A stretch of DNA of 64,000 nucleotides from Rhodospirillales bacterium 24-66-33 (GTDB lineage Bacteria > Pseudomonadota > Alphaproteobacteria > Reyranellales > Reyranellaceae): positions 52,124 through 116,123 of the forward strand of contig NCHQ01000019.1 of NCBI GenBank assembly GCA_002281855.1. The letters run 5' to 3'. The translations under genes were made by a program, and so were the position numbers. Shown piece by piece: positions 25,539 to 34,723 of this stretch. Within the stretch, counting starts at the first letter, position 1. Each line of letters begins with the position of its first letter. Below the pieces are notes generated by a model. The model did not search any database. It worked only from the letters and a program-made list of their open reading frames with translations, and was not told the origin of the DNA.

Positions 25539-26156
25539 TCAGCTCGTGCGCCGCTCGGTCCAACCCGCATGGGGATTCGACGCTCCCCGCTCCATCGACT
25601 GCTCCAGGACGCCGGGCGTGTCGAGTTGGTCTTCCGGCCGATTCAGCACCATCGGATCGGTCAGTACGGTCGGAGCATCCTCGCCGACATCGAGATCGCA
25701 GGCGAACGCGCCATACTCGTGATCGGAGAAATGGAAGATCGTGTCGTCGACCTTGCGGAATCCGTCCTTCTCGAAGATCGGCCACAGGCGCCTCTGACCG
25801 TGGAGGTAGGCCTTGGGATAGCCCTTCTTGCGGCAGAACTCCTTGGCCCAGTGGACGAAGGGCAGGAACAGGCCGTACGACCTGTAGCGCTTCAGGATGA
25901 TGGCCCTCTCGAGCTTGGCGAAGCCCGCAAACCAGCGCACCCGAATGGACGCCGCGGGCTCACCGTCGACATACAGGATGAGGTGGCTGGCCGTGTAGTC
26001 GTTGCCGTCATACTCTTCCCAGTAGGGGCACTGCTGCTCGCCCATGAACACGGCGGCGCGAAGCATGAAGCACTGCATCATCTCATCGGACGTCGATGCG
26101 AGCTTGATCGTGATCTCGGGCCGATTCCCAAGATTCGTTGCCGGCTCTTCAGTCAT
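25539..26156 (-). CDS. GNAT-like acyltransferase (first of a tandem pair, degenerate CoA loop)
   Basis: A 205-residue GNAT-fold protein paralogous to the next gene: the RAAVFMGEQQCPYWEEYDGND block aligns with its partner, as does the V/I-R-x-RWF strand. The CoA-binding loop, however, reads RYRSYGLFLPF instead of R-x-x-G-x-G/A, so it may bind acyl-CoA poorly, use a different acyl donor, or serve as a regulatory partner. The C-terminal region from about residue 150 is extra. Its start overlaps the nucleotidyltransferase gene by 8 bp, so translation is coupled. Confidence 0.8.
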   Translation of the reverse strand: MTEEPATNLGNRPEITIKLASTSDEMMQCFMLRAAVFMGEQQCPYWEEYDGNDYTASHLILYVDGEPAASIRVRWFAGFAKLERAIILKRYRSYGLFLPFVHWAKEFCRKKGYPKAYLHGQRRLWPIFEKDGFRKVDDTIFHFSDHEYGAFACDLDVGEDAPTVLTDPMVLNRPEDQLDTPGVLEQSMERGASNPHAGWTERRTS

Positions 26157-27453
26157 TTCGGTTCCTCTCGGTCAAGACACCATTGTCGTTGCGGAAGCGT
26201 CGGCCACCGGCCGAAACCGTCGGTAGATTCTGTGAAATCTGGTCAAGGACATCGGTCACGATGGGCGGCGTCATGCCCTTCGCACCGCGACGGATGGCGG
26301 TTGCCGAGACCTGGTCGCGGCGCAGGATGCACCAAGGGTAGATCCAGCCGCATTCGTCGGCGATCTGGCGCACCAGCATGCCGCCGAAATCGGTGCCATG
26401 GATGATGTGCAACTGGACGTCGGGATGGCGCCGCTTGATCTCGGCAATCACGCCCTGGAAGCCCTTGCTGTAGTAGATGTCGGGATAGACTGCGACCTCC
26501 ACCTCGTCCGCCATGTCGGCTTCGGCCAGCGCCAGCTCGATCAGCGCGACGCGTGTTTCCGGCGGCAGGAAAACGTTGCCCGTCGGGAAATAGTCGACGT
26601 TGGAATCGGCCTTGTCGGTCTTCTCGTAGATCTGGAAGCCGTCCTTCAGTCGACCGACCCGGATCTCGCCCTTGCGGAACGCATCCACATGCAGCTTGGG
26701 GATGAGGACCGGATGGATGATGACCTTGTCCAGTCCACGCTGATCGATGGCTGCGCGGAGCAGGCTGAGATGGCTGTTGTGGAAAGGATTGAAGGTTCCG
26801 AAGAACAGGCCGATGCCGCCCTTCGGCGCCATGCCCGAGCGCAAGTCGGACAAAAGCCCAAGCGCGAACAGGGCACCCCCCAGGCCGAAACCCGTCATCA
26901 GGAAGGCTTCGCGCGCCCCAGGCACGCCCGCCGTGCCCAGCCCGGCCAGCACGACATTGACCAGAATTCCGACCAGTGTGTTTCGGTTCGCGTCGCCGAC
27001 GCCCCGCGCGACCAGATAGCCGCCGAGATACTGCGTACCCTGTGACGCAAGGGTCGTGACGACCGCCGCGCCGGCAACCCCGCCCACGGACGCCATCCCA
27101 AGCTGGTTGAGCGCACCCCCCCATAACATCAGCCAGAAAATCACCAGGTTGAACGCCAACTGCGGGGTGAACCGTCCAAGCCGGCCGGCTGTGACGAAAC
27201 CGAACTGGTTGTTGGCCCACAGTTCGGCCTTGTTACTGAGCTTGGCGTAACTCGGCAGGAACGCCCCAATGAAGATTGACACGCAGATCAGCACGGGGTT
27301 AGCCCAACTGCCGTGCGCGTACGCATAGCTCAGGTATGTTAAGAGTCCGCCAAGGGCGGCCATGCGCGTCGATGGGCTGCGCAGATAGCGGTTTAATTTG
27401 GGGGTCCAAACTGCCGCCTGTGTTGGTTTTTCTTTTCCGCCGTTGGCAGCCAC
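26149..27453 (-). CDS. Membrane-anchored NadD-like nucleotidyltransferase
   Basis: About 434 residues in two parts. Residues about 30-205 hold five or six hydrophobic segments. The rest is a cytidylyltransferase-like fold with FGTFNPFHNSHL (H-x-G-H-type motif, near 219-229), HGTDFGGM in the middle, and the C-terminal VSATAIRRG (IS-x-T-x-IR motif). NadD proteins use these motifs to join NMN-type phosphates to AMP; here the first His-containing motif is close to NadD but the native membrane domain is not part of that family. The substrate may be NaMN or another phosphorylated compound. GTG 27453 is chosen because AGAGAGGAG lies eight bases upstream; GTG 27462, three codons earlier, sits too close to it. 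Confidence 0.75.
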   Translation of the reverse strand: MAANGGKEKPTQAAVWTPKLNRYLRSPSTRMAALGGLLTYLSYAYAHGSWANPVLICVSIFIGAFLPSYAKLSNKAELWANNQFGFVTAGRLGRFTPQLAFNLVIFWLMLWGGALNQLGMASVGGVAGAAVVTTLASQGTQYLGGYLVARGVGDANRNTLVGILVNVVLAGLGTAGVPGAREAFLMTGFGLGGALFALGLLSDLRSGMAPKGGIGLFFGTFNPFHNSHLSLLRAAIDQRGLDKVIIHPVLIPKLHVDAFRKGEIRVGRLKDGFQIYEKTDKADSNVDYFPTGNVFLPPETRVALIELALAEADMADEVEVAVYPDIYYSKGFQGVIAEIKRRHPDVQLHIIHGTDFGGMLVRQIADECGWIYPWCILRRDQVSATAIRRGAKGMTPPIVTDVLDQISQNLPTVSAGGRRFRNDNGVLTERNRND

Positions 27454-27578
27454 GGGCAGCACTCCTCTCTCTTTGCGAGTATCACTCCCAGTGCAAACAA
27501 CCGTCGGGCGGGCTGGTGGATGGCCGGCTTCGAAGGGTTTGGCGGGCCTGCTGCGGGGTCCAGAACCTCCTCACGCCT

Positions 27579-27604
27579 TGAAATTAGACAAAAACGACAT
27601 TTCA
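27579..27604. promoter_or_regulatory. Candidate LysR-type operator
   Basis: TGAAAT (27579-27584) and ATTTCA (27599-27604) are inverted repeats 14 bp apart in the gap between the divergent LysR and nucleotidyltransferase genes, near the LysR start. LysR regulators commonly bind such AT-rich dyads between divergent genes. The assignment is only positional. Confidence 0.35.
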
Positions 27605-27682
27605 CCGGGAATGGTGTAGGGTAATCGACGAGGTTCCCGTCAGCTAAGCCTTAGCCGCTCATCTTTTGTATCGATTGTCGCC

Positions 27683-28645
27683 ATGGTCCCCCTCCCTCCG
27701 CGCAAGAACAAGGTGCCGAACATTCTCGGCGACTGGGACGACGTCCGTTTTTTCCTTGCGGTTGCAAAAACCGGCAGCTTCAGTGCCGCCGCAACGCAGC
27801 TGAATACGAAGCAGACGACCGTGGGGCGCCGCATCCAGGCCCTCGAACGTCGACTGGGCGCAAAATTGTTCGACCGACATCGCCACGGAATGGAGGTCAC
27901 GCCGGCCGCACGCGGCGTGCTCTCCCAGGCCGAATCGATGATGTCCAACGCCACGGCGATCGAACGGCATCTCGCGGGTCTCGATCGGGAGATGGCGGGC
28001 ATCGTCCGCATCGCGGCGACCGAGGGTATTGCGGCACACTGGCTGGTGCCGCGCCTCGGCGTGCTGCGCCGCACCCACCCCGACATCATCGTACAGGTGA
28101 TCGCCGGCGATCAGGTGCTGGACCTCGCCACCCGCCAGGCCGATCTCGCCATTCGCTTCTTTCGCCCGACCTCCAACCAGCTGGTCGCGGCGCGCGTCGG
28201 CCAGGTCAACATGTCGATCTTCGCGGCGCCCTCCTACATCGAGCAGTACGGCTTGCCGCAGACGCTCGACGACATGCGTGACCACCACATCGTCGACCAC
28301 ACAACTCTGCACAGCCTCCCGGCCATGAAGCCTTGGAGCGAAGTGGTCGAGCGCAGCACTTCGGTGGTCCTGCGCACCAACTCCTCCTACGCCGCGATGG
28401 AAGCGGTGCAGACCGGCTACGGCATCTCGGTGTTCCCCGACTACATCGCCAAGTCGTCGAACCTGGTCGCGGCGCCGATCAACCTCAGGATCGTCCGCGA
28501 CATCTGGCTGGTCAGCCACGAGGAGACCAACAAGGGCGCGCGCATCCGCACCGTGATCGACTATGTGCGCGAGCAGTTCCGCCACGACGAGCGCGAGTGG
28601 TTCTCTGCCACGCCGCGCAGCAGCAATGCGATGGCAGCGGCCTAG
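27683..28645 (+). CDS. LysR family transcriptional regulator
   Basis: A 320-residue regulator. The N-terminal winged helix-turn-helix covers about residues 15-75 (FFLAVAKTGSFSAAA, then TTVGRRIQALERRLGAKLF). The substrate-binding domain follows from about 100. It diverges from the nucleotidyltransferase-GNAT operon with 230 bp between, the classical LysR arrangement, so control of that operon is likely. The ATG has no strong ribosome site; an alternative start further in would cut the HTH. Inducer unknown. Confidence 0.9.
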   Translation: MVPLPPRKNKVPNILGDWDDVRFFLAVAKTGSFSAAATQLNTKQTTVGRRIQALERRLGAKLFDRHRHGMEVTPAARGVLSQAESMMSNATAIERHLAGLDREMAGIVRIAATEGIAAHWLVPRLGVLRRTHPDIIVQVIAGDQVLDLATRQADLAIRFFRPTSNQLVAARVGQVNMSIFAAPSYIEQYGLPQTLDDMRDHHIVDHTTLHSLPAMKPWSEVVERSTSVVLRTNSSYAAMEAVQTGYGISVFPDYIAKSSNLVAAPINLRIVRDIWLVSHEETNKGARIRTVIDYVREQFRHDEREWFSATPRSSNAMAAA

Positions 28646-29067
28646 AGGGCGGCCTTAAACCTCTCGCAGATCGCGTCGATCTCTGCCTTATCGCCCGGCT
28701 TGTAGGTCCAGTTCAGCCTGACCTCGTCGCCCGGAAAACGCGGCAGGATGTGAACGTGGAGATGGGGCACGCTCTGCCCTGCCCCCGCACCATTGGACTG
28801 CAGGAGATTGACCCCGTTCGGCTCGAGCGTGGTCATCGCCGCCTTCGCCACGCGCTGCGCCGTCCTGGCGACGGCGGCGAGGATCTCGGGCGGAATGACA
28901 TCGATGGTCGGCCAATGGCCCTTGGCGACTGCGAGGGCATGCCCGGGATTGACCGGATTGATGTCCATGAAGGCGATCGTCGCCTCGTCCTCGAGCAGCT
29001 TGAAGCAGGGCAGCTGTCCCGCCACGATCTTGCAGAAGATGCAGCTTTCGTCGGTCGGATGGCTCAT
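28642..29067 (-). CDS. HIT family nucleotide hydrolase/transferase
   Basis: A 141-residue histidine-triad protein. HLHVHILP at 102-109 is the catalytic triad (H102, H104, H106, with H106 as nucleophile). CIFCKI at 9-14 gives the Zn-type cysteines of the Hint branch. Such enzymes hydrolyse AMP-lysine-like phosphoramidates or dinucleoside polyphosphates. ATG 29067 overlaps the meaB stop by one base (TGATG), so it ends the glyQ-glyS-ppdK-meaB unit. It converges with LysR, overlapping by 4 bp. A GTG one codon earlier is an alternative start. Confidence 0.88.
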   Translation of the reverse strand: MSHPTDESCIFCKIVAGQLPCFKLLEDEATIAFMDINPVNPGHALAVAKGHWPTIDVIPPEILAAVARTAQRVAKAAMTTLEPNGVNLLQSNGAGAGQSVPHLHVHILPRFPGDEVRLNWTYKPGDKAEIDAICERFKAAL

Positions 29068-29996
29068 CACGGTCTCTCCAGGGCAATGCCCAGTTCGCGC
29101 AGTCGCTGGAAGGGCTGCATGCCCGGCGCCAGCGCCAGATCAAGACCCAGACGGTCGAGCCTGACAAGGCCGTCCCGGCCGAACCGGTCGCGCAGCGACT
29201 GGGCGATCCAGCCTTCGCTCTGGTGATGACGCGCGACCGCCAACCGCCCCGCCGCCGTCAGGAACTCCCGGTGCGCCTCCAGCGCTTCCATGAGCCGGTC
29301 TATCCCCACGCCGCTGCGCGAGGAAGCAGCCAGCACCTTCACCGGCCAGTCGCTGCCGCCCGCGGTGGCGAGCGACAGCGCTCCCGCCACGTCGGCGCGG
29401 GCCCGTTCCGCCGGGGCGCCCATGTCCGCCTTGGTGACGGCGACGAGGTGCGGGATTTCGACGATGCCCGCCTTCATGAACTGCAGCGAATCGCCCGAAC
29501 CCGGCTGAACACAGAAGAGTACCGTGTCGGCCACCCCTGCCACGTCGGTCTCCGACTGGCCCACACCGACCGTCTCGATCAGCACCCGATCGAACAGAGC
29601 CCGCATGACGACCATGGCCGCCACCGTCTGGTCCGCGAGCCCGCCCAGGCGATCGCGGGCCGCCATCGAGCGCACGAAGCTGCCTTCGTCAGAGCCGTCG
29701 TGGGCGATGCGGACACGGTCACCGAGCAGAGCCCCGCCGCTCGTGCGCGACGAGGGGTCGACGGCGATCACGCCGACGGTCCTGCCGGCGCGTCGCCAGG
29801 CCGCGACCATTGCGGCGCAGAGGGAGGACTTTCCGACGCCCGGCGGCCCGGTCACGCCCACGACATGAGCGCGCGGCTCGCGCCAGGCCGCGTCGAGCAG
29901 TGCCTGCGAGGTCTCGCTTTCCGGATCGCGCTCCAGGCCGGCAAGGGCGGCGGCCAGCGCCCGCTTGCCGTCCGTGCGAAGCGCCGCCAGCGTCAT
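29067..29996 (-). CDS. meaB: Methylmalonyl-CoA mutase-associated GTPase MeaB
   Basis: A 309-residue P-loop GTPase of the MeaB/ArgK family. P-loop GVTGPPGVGKSSL is near residues 47-59, with the switch region VDPSSRTSGGALLGDRVR, the ETVGVGQSE Walker B-like segment and the T-K-A-D guanine motif all present. It guards adenosylcobalamin loading and rescue of methylmalonyl-CoA mutase. The mutase itself is not in the window, although the carboxylase at the left edge may belong to the same propionyl-CoA pathway. Its start overlaps the ppdK stop by 4 bp. Confidence 0.9.
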   Translation of the reverse strand: MTLAALRTDGKRALAAALAGLERDPESETSQALLDAAWREPRAHVVGVTGPPGVGKSSLCAAMVAAWRRAGRTVGVIAVDPSSRTSGGALLGDRVRIAHDGSDEGSFVRSMAARDRLGGLADQTVAAMVVMRALFDRVLIETVGVGQSETDVAGVADTVLFCVQPGSGDSLQFMKAGIVEIPHLVAVTKADMGAPAERARADVAGALSLATAGGSDWPVKVLAASSRSGVGIDRLMEALEAHREFLTAAGRLAVARHHQSEGWIAQSLRDRFGRDGLVRLDRLGLDLALAPGMQPFQRLRELGIALERP

Positions 29997-32668
29997 TCGG
30001 TCTTGAGCGGGCCGCCCAGCGCCGCCTGCGCCGCCGCCAGCCGCGCGATCGGCACGCGGTAGGGCGAACAGGAGACGTAATCGAGGCCGGCCTTGTGGCA
30101 GAAGAAGACCGAGGCTGGATCGCCGCCATGCTCGCCGCAGATGCCGAGCTTGAGGCTGTTGCGGACCTTGCGGCCGCGCTCCGTCGCGATCTCGATCAGC
30201 TCGCCCACCCCTTCGATGTCGAGCGAGGCGAACGGATCGTGCTCGAAGATCCCGCGCTGCTGGTACTTCTCCAGGAACGAAGCGGAGTCGTCGCGGCTCA
30301 ACCCGAAGGTGGTCTGCGTCAGGTCGTTGGTGCCGAAGGAGAAGAACTCGGCAGACTCCGCGATGTCGCCGGCCCGCAGCGCGGCGCGCGGCAGCTCGAT
30401 CATGGTGCCGACGAGGTATTCGAGCTTCTGGCCCGACGAGCTGCTCACTTCCTCGGCGACCTGGTCGATCACGACCTTCATCAGGTCGAGCTCCTTCTTG
30501 GTCGCGACCAGCGGGATCATGATTTCCGGAATGACGGTCTTGCCCGCCTTCTTCTGGACTTCCGCCACGGCCTCGAAGATGGCGCGGGCCTGCATCTCGT
30601 AGATCTCGGGATAGGAGATGCCCAGACGCACGCCGCGATGGCCGAGCATGGGATTGAACTCGTGCAGCTTGTTCGCACGCTCCTCGATCTCCTTCACGTC
30701 GACACCGAGGTCCTTGGCCACGACCTCCATCTCCGCCGCCGTCTTCGGCAGGAACTCATGCAGCGGCGGGTCGAGCAGGCGGATCGTGACGGGGAGGCCC
30801 GCCATGATCTCGAACAGCTCGACGAAATCCTGGCGCTGCATCGGCTGGATCTTCGCGAGCGCCGCGCGCCGGCTGGTCTCGTCATCGGCCAGGATCATCT
30901 GGCGTACCGCCACGATGCGATCGCCTTCGAAGAACATGTGCTCGGTGCGGCAGAGACCGATGCCCTCGGCGCCGAACTTGCGCGCTTGGGCCGCGTCGGT
31001 CGGCGTCTCGGCATTGGTCCGGATGCCGAGCTTGCGGAACTCGTCGGCCCATTCCATGAGCTGGGAGAAGTCGCCGCTGAGCTCGGGCTGCACGGTCGGC
31101 ACGACGCCGAGAATGATCTCGCCGGTGCTGCCGTCGAGCGTGATGGTGTCGCCGGTCTTCACCACCGTGCCGCGCACGCTGAGCGTGCCGGCCTTGCCGT
31201 CGATGCGCACGTCGCCGGCGCCTGCGACGCAGGGCTTGCCCATGCCGCGCGCGACCACGGCGGCGTGGCTCGTCATGCCGCCGGTCGAGGTCAGGATGCC
31301 TTCCGCGGCGTGCATGCCATGGATGTCTTCCGGGCTGGTCTCGCGCCGCACCAGGATCACCTTCTCACCCGCGCGCGCCTGCTTCTCGGCATCGTCGGCG
31401 GTGAACACGACCTTGCCCGAGGCCGCACCCGGCGACGCCGGCAGGCCCTTGGCGATCACCTTGCGGGGCGCCTTGGGATCGAGCGTCGGATGCAGGAGCT
31501 GGTCGAGCGATGCCGGCACGATGCGCGAAACGGCCTCGCGCTTGTCGATCAATCCCTCGTGCACCATGTCGACGGCGATCTTGAGGGCTGCCTTCGCGGT
31601 CCGCTTCCCGTTACGCGTCTGCAGCATATAGAGCTTGCCGCGCTGGACGGTGAACTCGATGTCCTGCATGTCGTGATAGTGCCGCTCGAGCCGCTGGCGC
31701 ACGCTGTCGAGCTGCTTGAACACTTCCGGCATGACCTCTTCCATGGCCGGCGCATCGGACTTCTGGGCAAGCTTTCCCTGCACGGTGAGGTGCTGCGGCG
31801 TGCGGATGCCCGCGACCACGTCCTCGCCCTGCGCGTTCACGAGATACTCGCCGTAGAACAGGTTGGTGCCGGTCGAGGGATCGCGCGTGAAGGCGACGCC
31901 GGTGGCGCAATCCTCGCCCATGTTGCCGAACACCATGGCCTGGACGTTGACCGCGGTGCCCCAGCTCTCGGGGATCGCATGCAGGCGGCGGTAGGTGATC
32001 GCGCGCTGGTTCATCCACGAATCGAACACCGCGCCGACGGCACCCCACAGCTGCTCGCGCGGCTCCTGGGGAAACGGCTTGCCGGTGCGCTTCTCGACCA
32101 GCTTCTTGTATTCGGCCACGACCGCGCGCCAGTCTTCGGCCTTCAGGTCGGTGTCCATCGAGACGCCGAGATCCTCTTTCTTGATCTCGAGCGCTTCCTC
32201 GAAATAGTGATGCCCAACGTCGAGCACGACGTTGGAGTACATCTGGATGAAGCGGCGGTAGCTGTCCCAGGCGAAGCGCTCGTCGCCCGACGACTTGGCG
32301 AGGCCCAGCACCGTCTTGTCGTTGAGACCGAGGTTCAGCACCGTGTCCATCATGCCCGGCATCGAGGCGCGCGCGCCCGAACGGACCGATACCAGCAGCG
32401 GGTTGGCGGCATCGCCGAACTGGGTGCCGACGATCTTCTCGACCTCGGCCAGTGCCTTTTCCACCTCGTCCTTGAGCTCGGGCGGGTAGGTCTTTTTGTT
32501 GTCGTAGAAGTGGGTGCAGAGTTCGGTGGTGATGGTGAAGCCTGGCGGCACCGGCAGGCCGAGGCTCGACATCTCGGCCAGGTTGGCGCCTTTGCCACCC
32601 AGCAGGTTGCGCATGTCGGCGCGGCCCTCGGCCTTGCCATCTCCGAAACTGTAGACCCACTTGGCCAT
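29993..32668 (-). CDS. ppdK: Pyruvate, phosphate dikinase
   Basis: An 891-residue enzyme that interconverts pyruvate + ATP + Pi with PEP + AMP + PPi. The ATP-grasp domain occupies the first 340 residues (it opens with YSFGDGKAEGRADMRNLLGG). The swivelling domain carries catalytic His near residue 466 in TGGMTSHAAVVARGMG. The C-terminal barrel ends with CGEHGGDP and the CSPYRVPIARLAAAQAAL block that holds the catalytic Cys. Length is normal for bacterial PPDK. It follows glyS by 2 bp, an arrangement common in alphaproteobacteria. Confidence 0.96.
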   Translation of the reverse strand: MAKWVYSFGDGKAEGRADMRNLLGGKGANLAEMSSLGLPVPPGFTITTELCTHFYDNKKTYPPELKDEVEKALAEVEKIVGTQFGDAANPLLVSVRSGARASMPGMMDTVLNLGLNDKTVLGLAKSSGDERFAWDSYRRFIQMYSNVVLDVGHHYFEEALEIKKEDLGVSMDTDLKAEDWRAVVAEYKKLVEKRTGKPFPQEPREQLWGAVGAVFDSWMNQRAITYRRLHAIPESWGTAVNVQAMVFGNMGEDCATGVAFTRDPSTGTNLFYGEYLVNAQGEDVVAGIRTPQHLTVQGKLAQKSDAPAMEEVMPEVFKQLDSVRQRLERHYHDMQDIEFTVQRGKLYMLQTRNGKRTAKAALKIAVDMVHEGLIDKREAVSRIVPASLDQLLHPTLDPKAPRKVIAKGLPASPGAASGKVVFTADDAEKQARAGEKVILVRRETSPEDIHGMHAAEGILTSTGGMTSHAAVVARGMGKPCVAGAGDVRIDGKAGTLSVRGTVVKTGDTITLDGSTGEIILGVVPTVQPELSGDFSQLMEWADEFRKLGIRTNAETPTDAAQARKFGAEGIGLCRTEHMFFEGDRIVAVRQMILADDETSRRAALAKIQPMQRQDFVELFEIMAGLPVTIRLLDPPLHEFLPKTAAEMEVVAKDLGVDVKEIEERANKLHEFNPMLGHRGVRLGISYPEIYEMQARAIFEAVAEVQKKAGKTVIPEIMIPLVATKKELDLMKVVIDQVAEEVSSSSGQKLEYLVGTMIELPRAALRAGDIAESAEFFSFGTNDLTQTTFGLSRDDSASFLEKYQQRGIFEHDPFASLDIEGVGELIEIATERGRKVRNSLKLGICGEHGGDPASVFFCHKAGLDYVSCSPYRVPIARLAAAQAALGGPLKTE

Positions 32669-32670
32669 TC

Positions 32671-34722
32671 TTAGCCCTCGATCTTCGAAAAATCGGCCAC
32701 CGCATCCATGGTGGCGCGAATCTGGTTGAGCAGTTTCAGCCTGTTCAGGCGAACCTCCGGCCTGTCCGTCACGTTGACCGTGACCTTGTCGAACAGGGCG
32801 TCGATCGGCCCGCGCAGGCCCGCGAAGGCCGCCATGGCACCCGCGAAATCCTCGGCGGCGAGCGCCGGCTTCACCGCGCGCGCCACCTGGTCCAAGGCGG
32901 AAGCAACGGTTTTCTCCTCGGCTTGTTCCAGAAGTGCGGCATCGGGCGCACCGGCGATCTTCGCCGCCAGGCCCTTGTCCTTCTTTTCCTCGGCCCGAAC
33001 GATGTTGGCCGCGCGGCCATAGGCGGTGAGCAGGTTCCGGCCGGCCTCGGTGCCGAGGAAATCCTGCAACGCCTCGACCCGCGCCAGCAGCCGGACGAGA
33101 TCGTCCTCACCGCCCAGCGAGACGACGGCATCGACCACGTCGTGGCGGACCCCCTTCTCACGCATCTGCACCTTGAGGCGCTCGGCGAAGAAGGCCAGCA
33201 GGTCATCGGCCTTGAGGAACGGCCTGAGCGGTAGCCGCAGCTTGTTCTCGACCACGATCCGGATGATGCCCAGCGCCGCGCGGCGCAGCGCGAAGGGATC
33301 GCGCGAGCCGGTCGGCTTCTCACCGATCGACCAGAACGAGGTCAGCGCATCGAGCTTGTCGGCCAGCGCGACGGCGATCGATACCGGTGCCGTGGGGCAA
33401 CGGTCGTTGGGCCCGGCCGGCGCGTAGTGGTCGCCGATGGCGTCGGCAACCGACTCCGGCAGCTTTTCGCCCAGCGCGTAGTAGCGGCCCATCACGCCCT
33501 GCAGCTCGGGGAACTCGCCCACCATGCCGCTCACCAGATCGGTCTTGCAGAGCCGCGCGGCCTGCTCGACAGCCGCGGCATCTGCTCCGGGAATGGACTT
33601 TGCGATCTCGCCGGCCAGCGTCACGACCCGCTCGACCCGCTCGGCCTGGGTGCCGAGCTTGGCGTGGAACACGATCTGCTGCAGCGACGGCAGGCGGCTT
33701 TCCAGCGTGGTCTTGCGATCCTGATCCCAGAAGAACTTCGCGTCGGCGAGACGGCCGCGCAGCACCCGCTCGTTGCCGGCGACGATCGTCTTGCCACCGT
33801 CGCGTGCCACGTTGTTCGCCACCACGACGAAGCGGTTGGCCAGGGTGCCGTCGGCCTTGGACGTCGTGAAGAAGCGCAGATGCACCTTCATCGAGACGAT
33901 CAGCACTTCCGGCGGCACGTCCATGAACTGGGCGTCGATGGCGCCCAGCATCGGCACCGGCCATTCGGTCAGGCCGGCCACTTCATCAAGCAGGCCTTCA
34001 TCCTCGTTCAGCCTGACCTGGGCCTCGGTACAGAGCTTGCCTGCCCCCTCGAGGATGATCGCCTTGCGTTCGGCGGCGTCCAGGATGACATGCGCCTCTC
34101 GCAGCTTGGCCGCGTAATCGGCGAAGCCCGCGACCTCGAACATGCCCTTGGACAGGAAGCGATGGCCGCGCGTCATCGCACCAAAAGCGATCGGCGCCAT
34201 CTGGCCGCCCGGTGAAACCTCACCTTTCAGCACCTTGCCGTCGAACAGCGCGACGATGGACTGAAGCGGGCGCACCCAGTGCATGGTGCTGCTGCCCCAC
34301 TTCATCGACTTGGGCCACGGCAACGCCTTCAGGGTGGCATCGATCACCGCCCCGAGCGCATCGGCCGTCGGCCCGCCCTTCTTCGTGATCACGGCGAACC
34401 AGAACTCGCCCTTGCCGGTGTCGCGCTTCTCGGCCTGGTCGAGCGAAGCGAGGCCCGCCCCTTTCAGGAAGCCCTGCACGGCCTGGTCGGGCGCACCAAC
34501 GCGCGGTCCGCGCTTTTCTTCGCTGACATCGTCCCGGACGGCCGGGATGCCCTCGACCACCAGCGCGAGACGGCGCGGCGTCGCGAAGGCCTGGGCCGTT
34601 TCGAAGCCGATGCCCGCGCCCTTCAGCCCGTCACAGATCAACCGCTTCAGATCTTCAGCCGCCCGCGCCTGCATGCGCGCAGGAATTTCCTCGGAGAGCA
34701 GTTCAAGAAGCAACTCGGCCAT
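32671..34722 (-). CDS. glyS: Glycyl-tRNA synthetase beta subunit
   Basis: A 683-residue subunit of the alpha2beta2 glycyl-tRNA synthetase. The N-terminus MAELLLELLSEEIPARMQ is the classic GlyS start. The HD-like and C-terminal anticodon-binding (DALR) regions follow. It provides tRNA binding to the enzyme whose catalytic site is in GlyQ. It starts 1 bp after glyQ ends and is followed 2 bp later by ppdK, so all three are in one transcript. Confidence 0.95.
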   Translation of the reverse strand: MAELLLELLSEEIPARMQARAAEDLKRLICDGLKGAGIGFETAQAFATPRRLALVVEGIPAVRDDVSEEKRGPRVGAPDQAVQGFLKGAGLASLDQAEKRDTGKGEFWFAVITKKGGPTADALGAVIDATLKALPWPKSMKWGSSTMHWVRPLQSIVALFDGKVLKGEVSPGGQMAPIAFGAMTRGHRFLSKGMFEVAGFADYAAKLREAHVILDAAERKAIILEGAGKLCTEAQVRLNEDEGLLDEVAGLTEWPVPMLGAIDAQFMDVPPEVLIVSMKVHLRFFTTSKADGTLANRFVVVANNVARDGGKTIVAGNERVLRGRLADAKFFWDQDRKTTLESRLPSLQQIVFHAKLGTQAERVERVVTLAGEIAKSIPGADAAAVEQAARLCKTDLVSGMVGEFPELQGVMGRYYALGEKLPESVADAIGDHYAPAGPNDRCPTAPVSIAVALADKLDALTSFWSIGEKPTGSRDPFALRRAALGIIRIVVENKLRLPLRPFLKADDLLAFFAERLKVQMREKGVRHDVVDAVVSLGGEDDLVRLLARVEALQDFLGTEAGRNLLTAYGRAANIVRAEEKKDKGLAAKIAGAPDAALLEQAEEKTVASALDQVARAVKPALAAEDFAGAMAAFAGLRGPIDALFDKVTVNVTDRPEVRLNRLKLLNQIRATMDAVADFSKIEG

Positions 34723-34723
34723 C

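Noticed and set aside
27393..27605. A 70-codon open frame in the LysR/nucleotidyltransferase gap
   Set aside because: It overlaps the real start of the nucleotidyltransferase gene and the likely operator, and the translation has no family sequence.
29810..32674. A 954-codon open frame on the plus strand
   Set aside because: It is antisense to ppdK and meaB, with shadow-type composition and no motifs.
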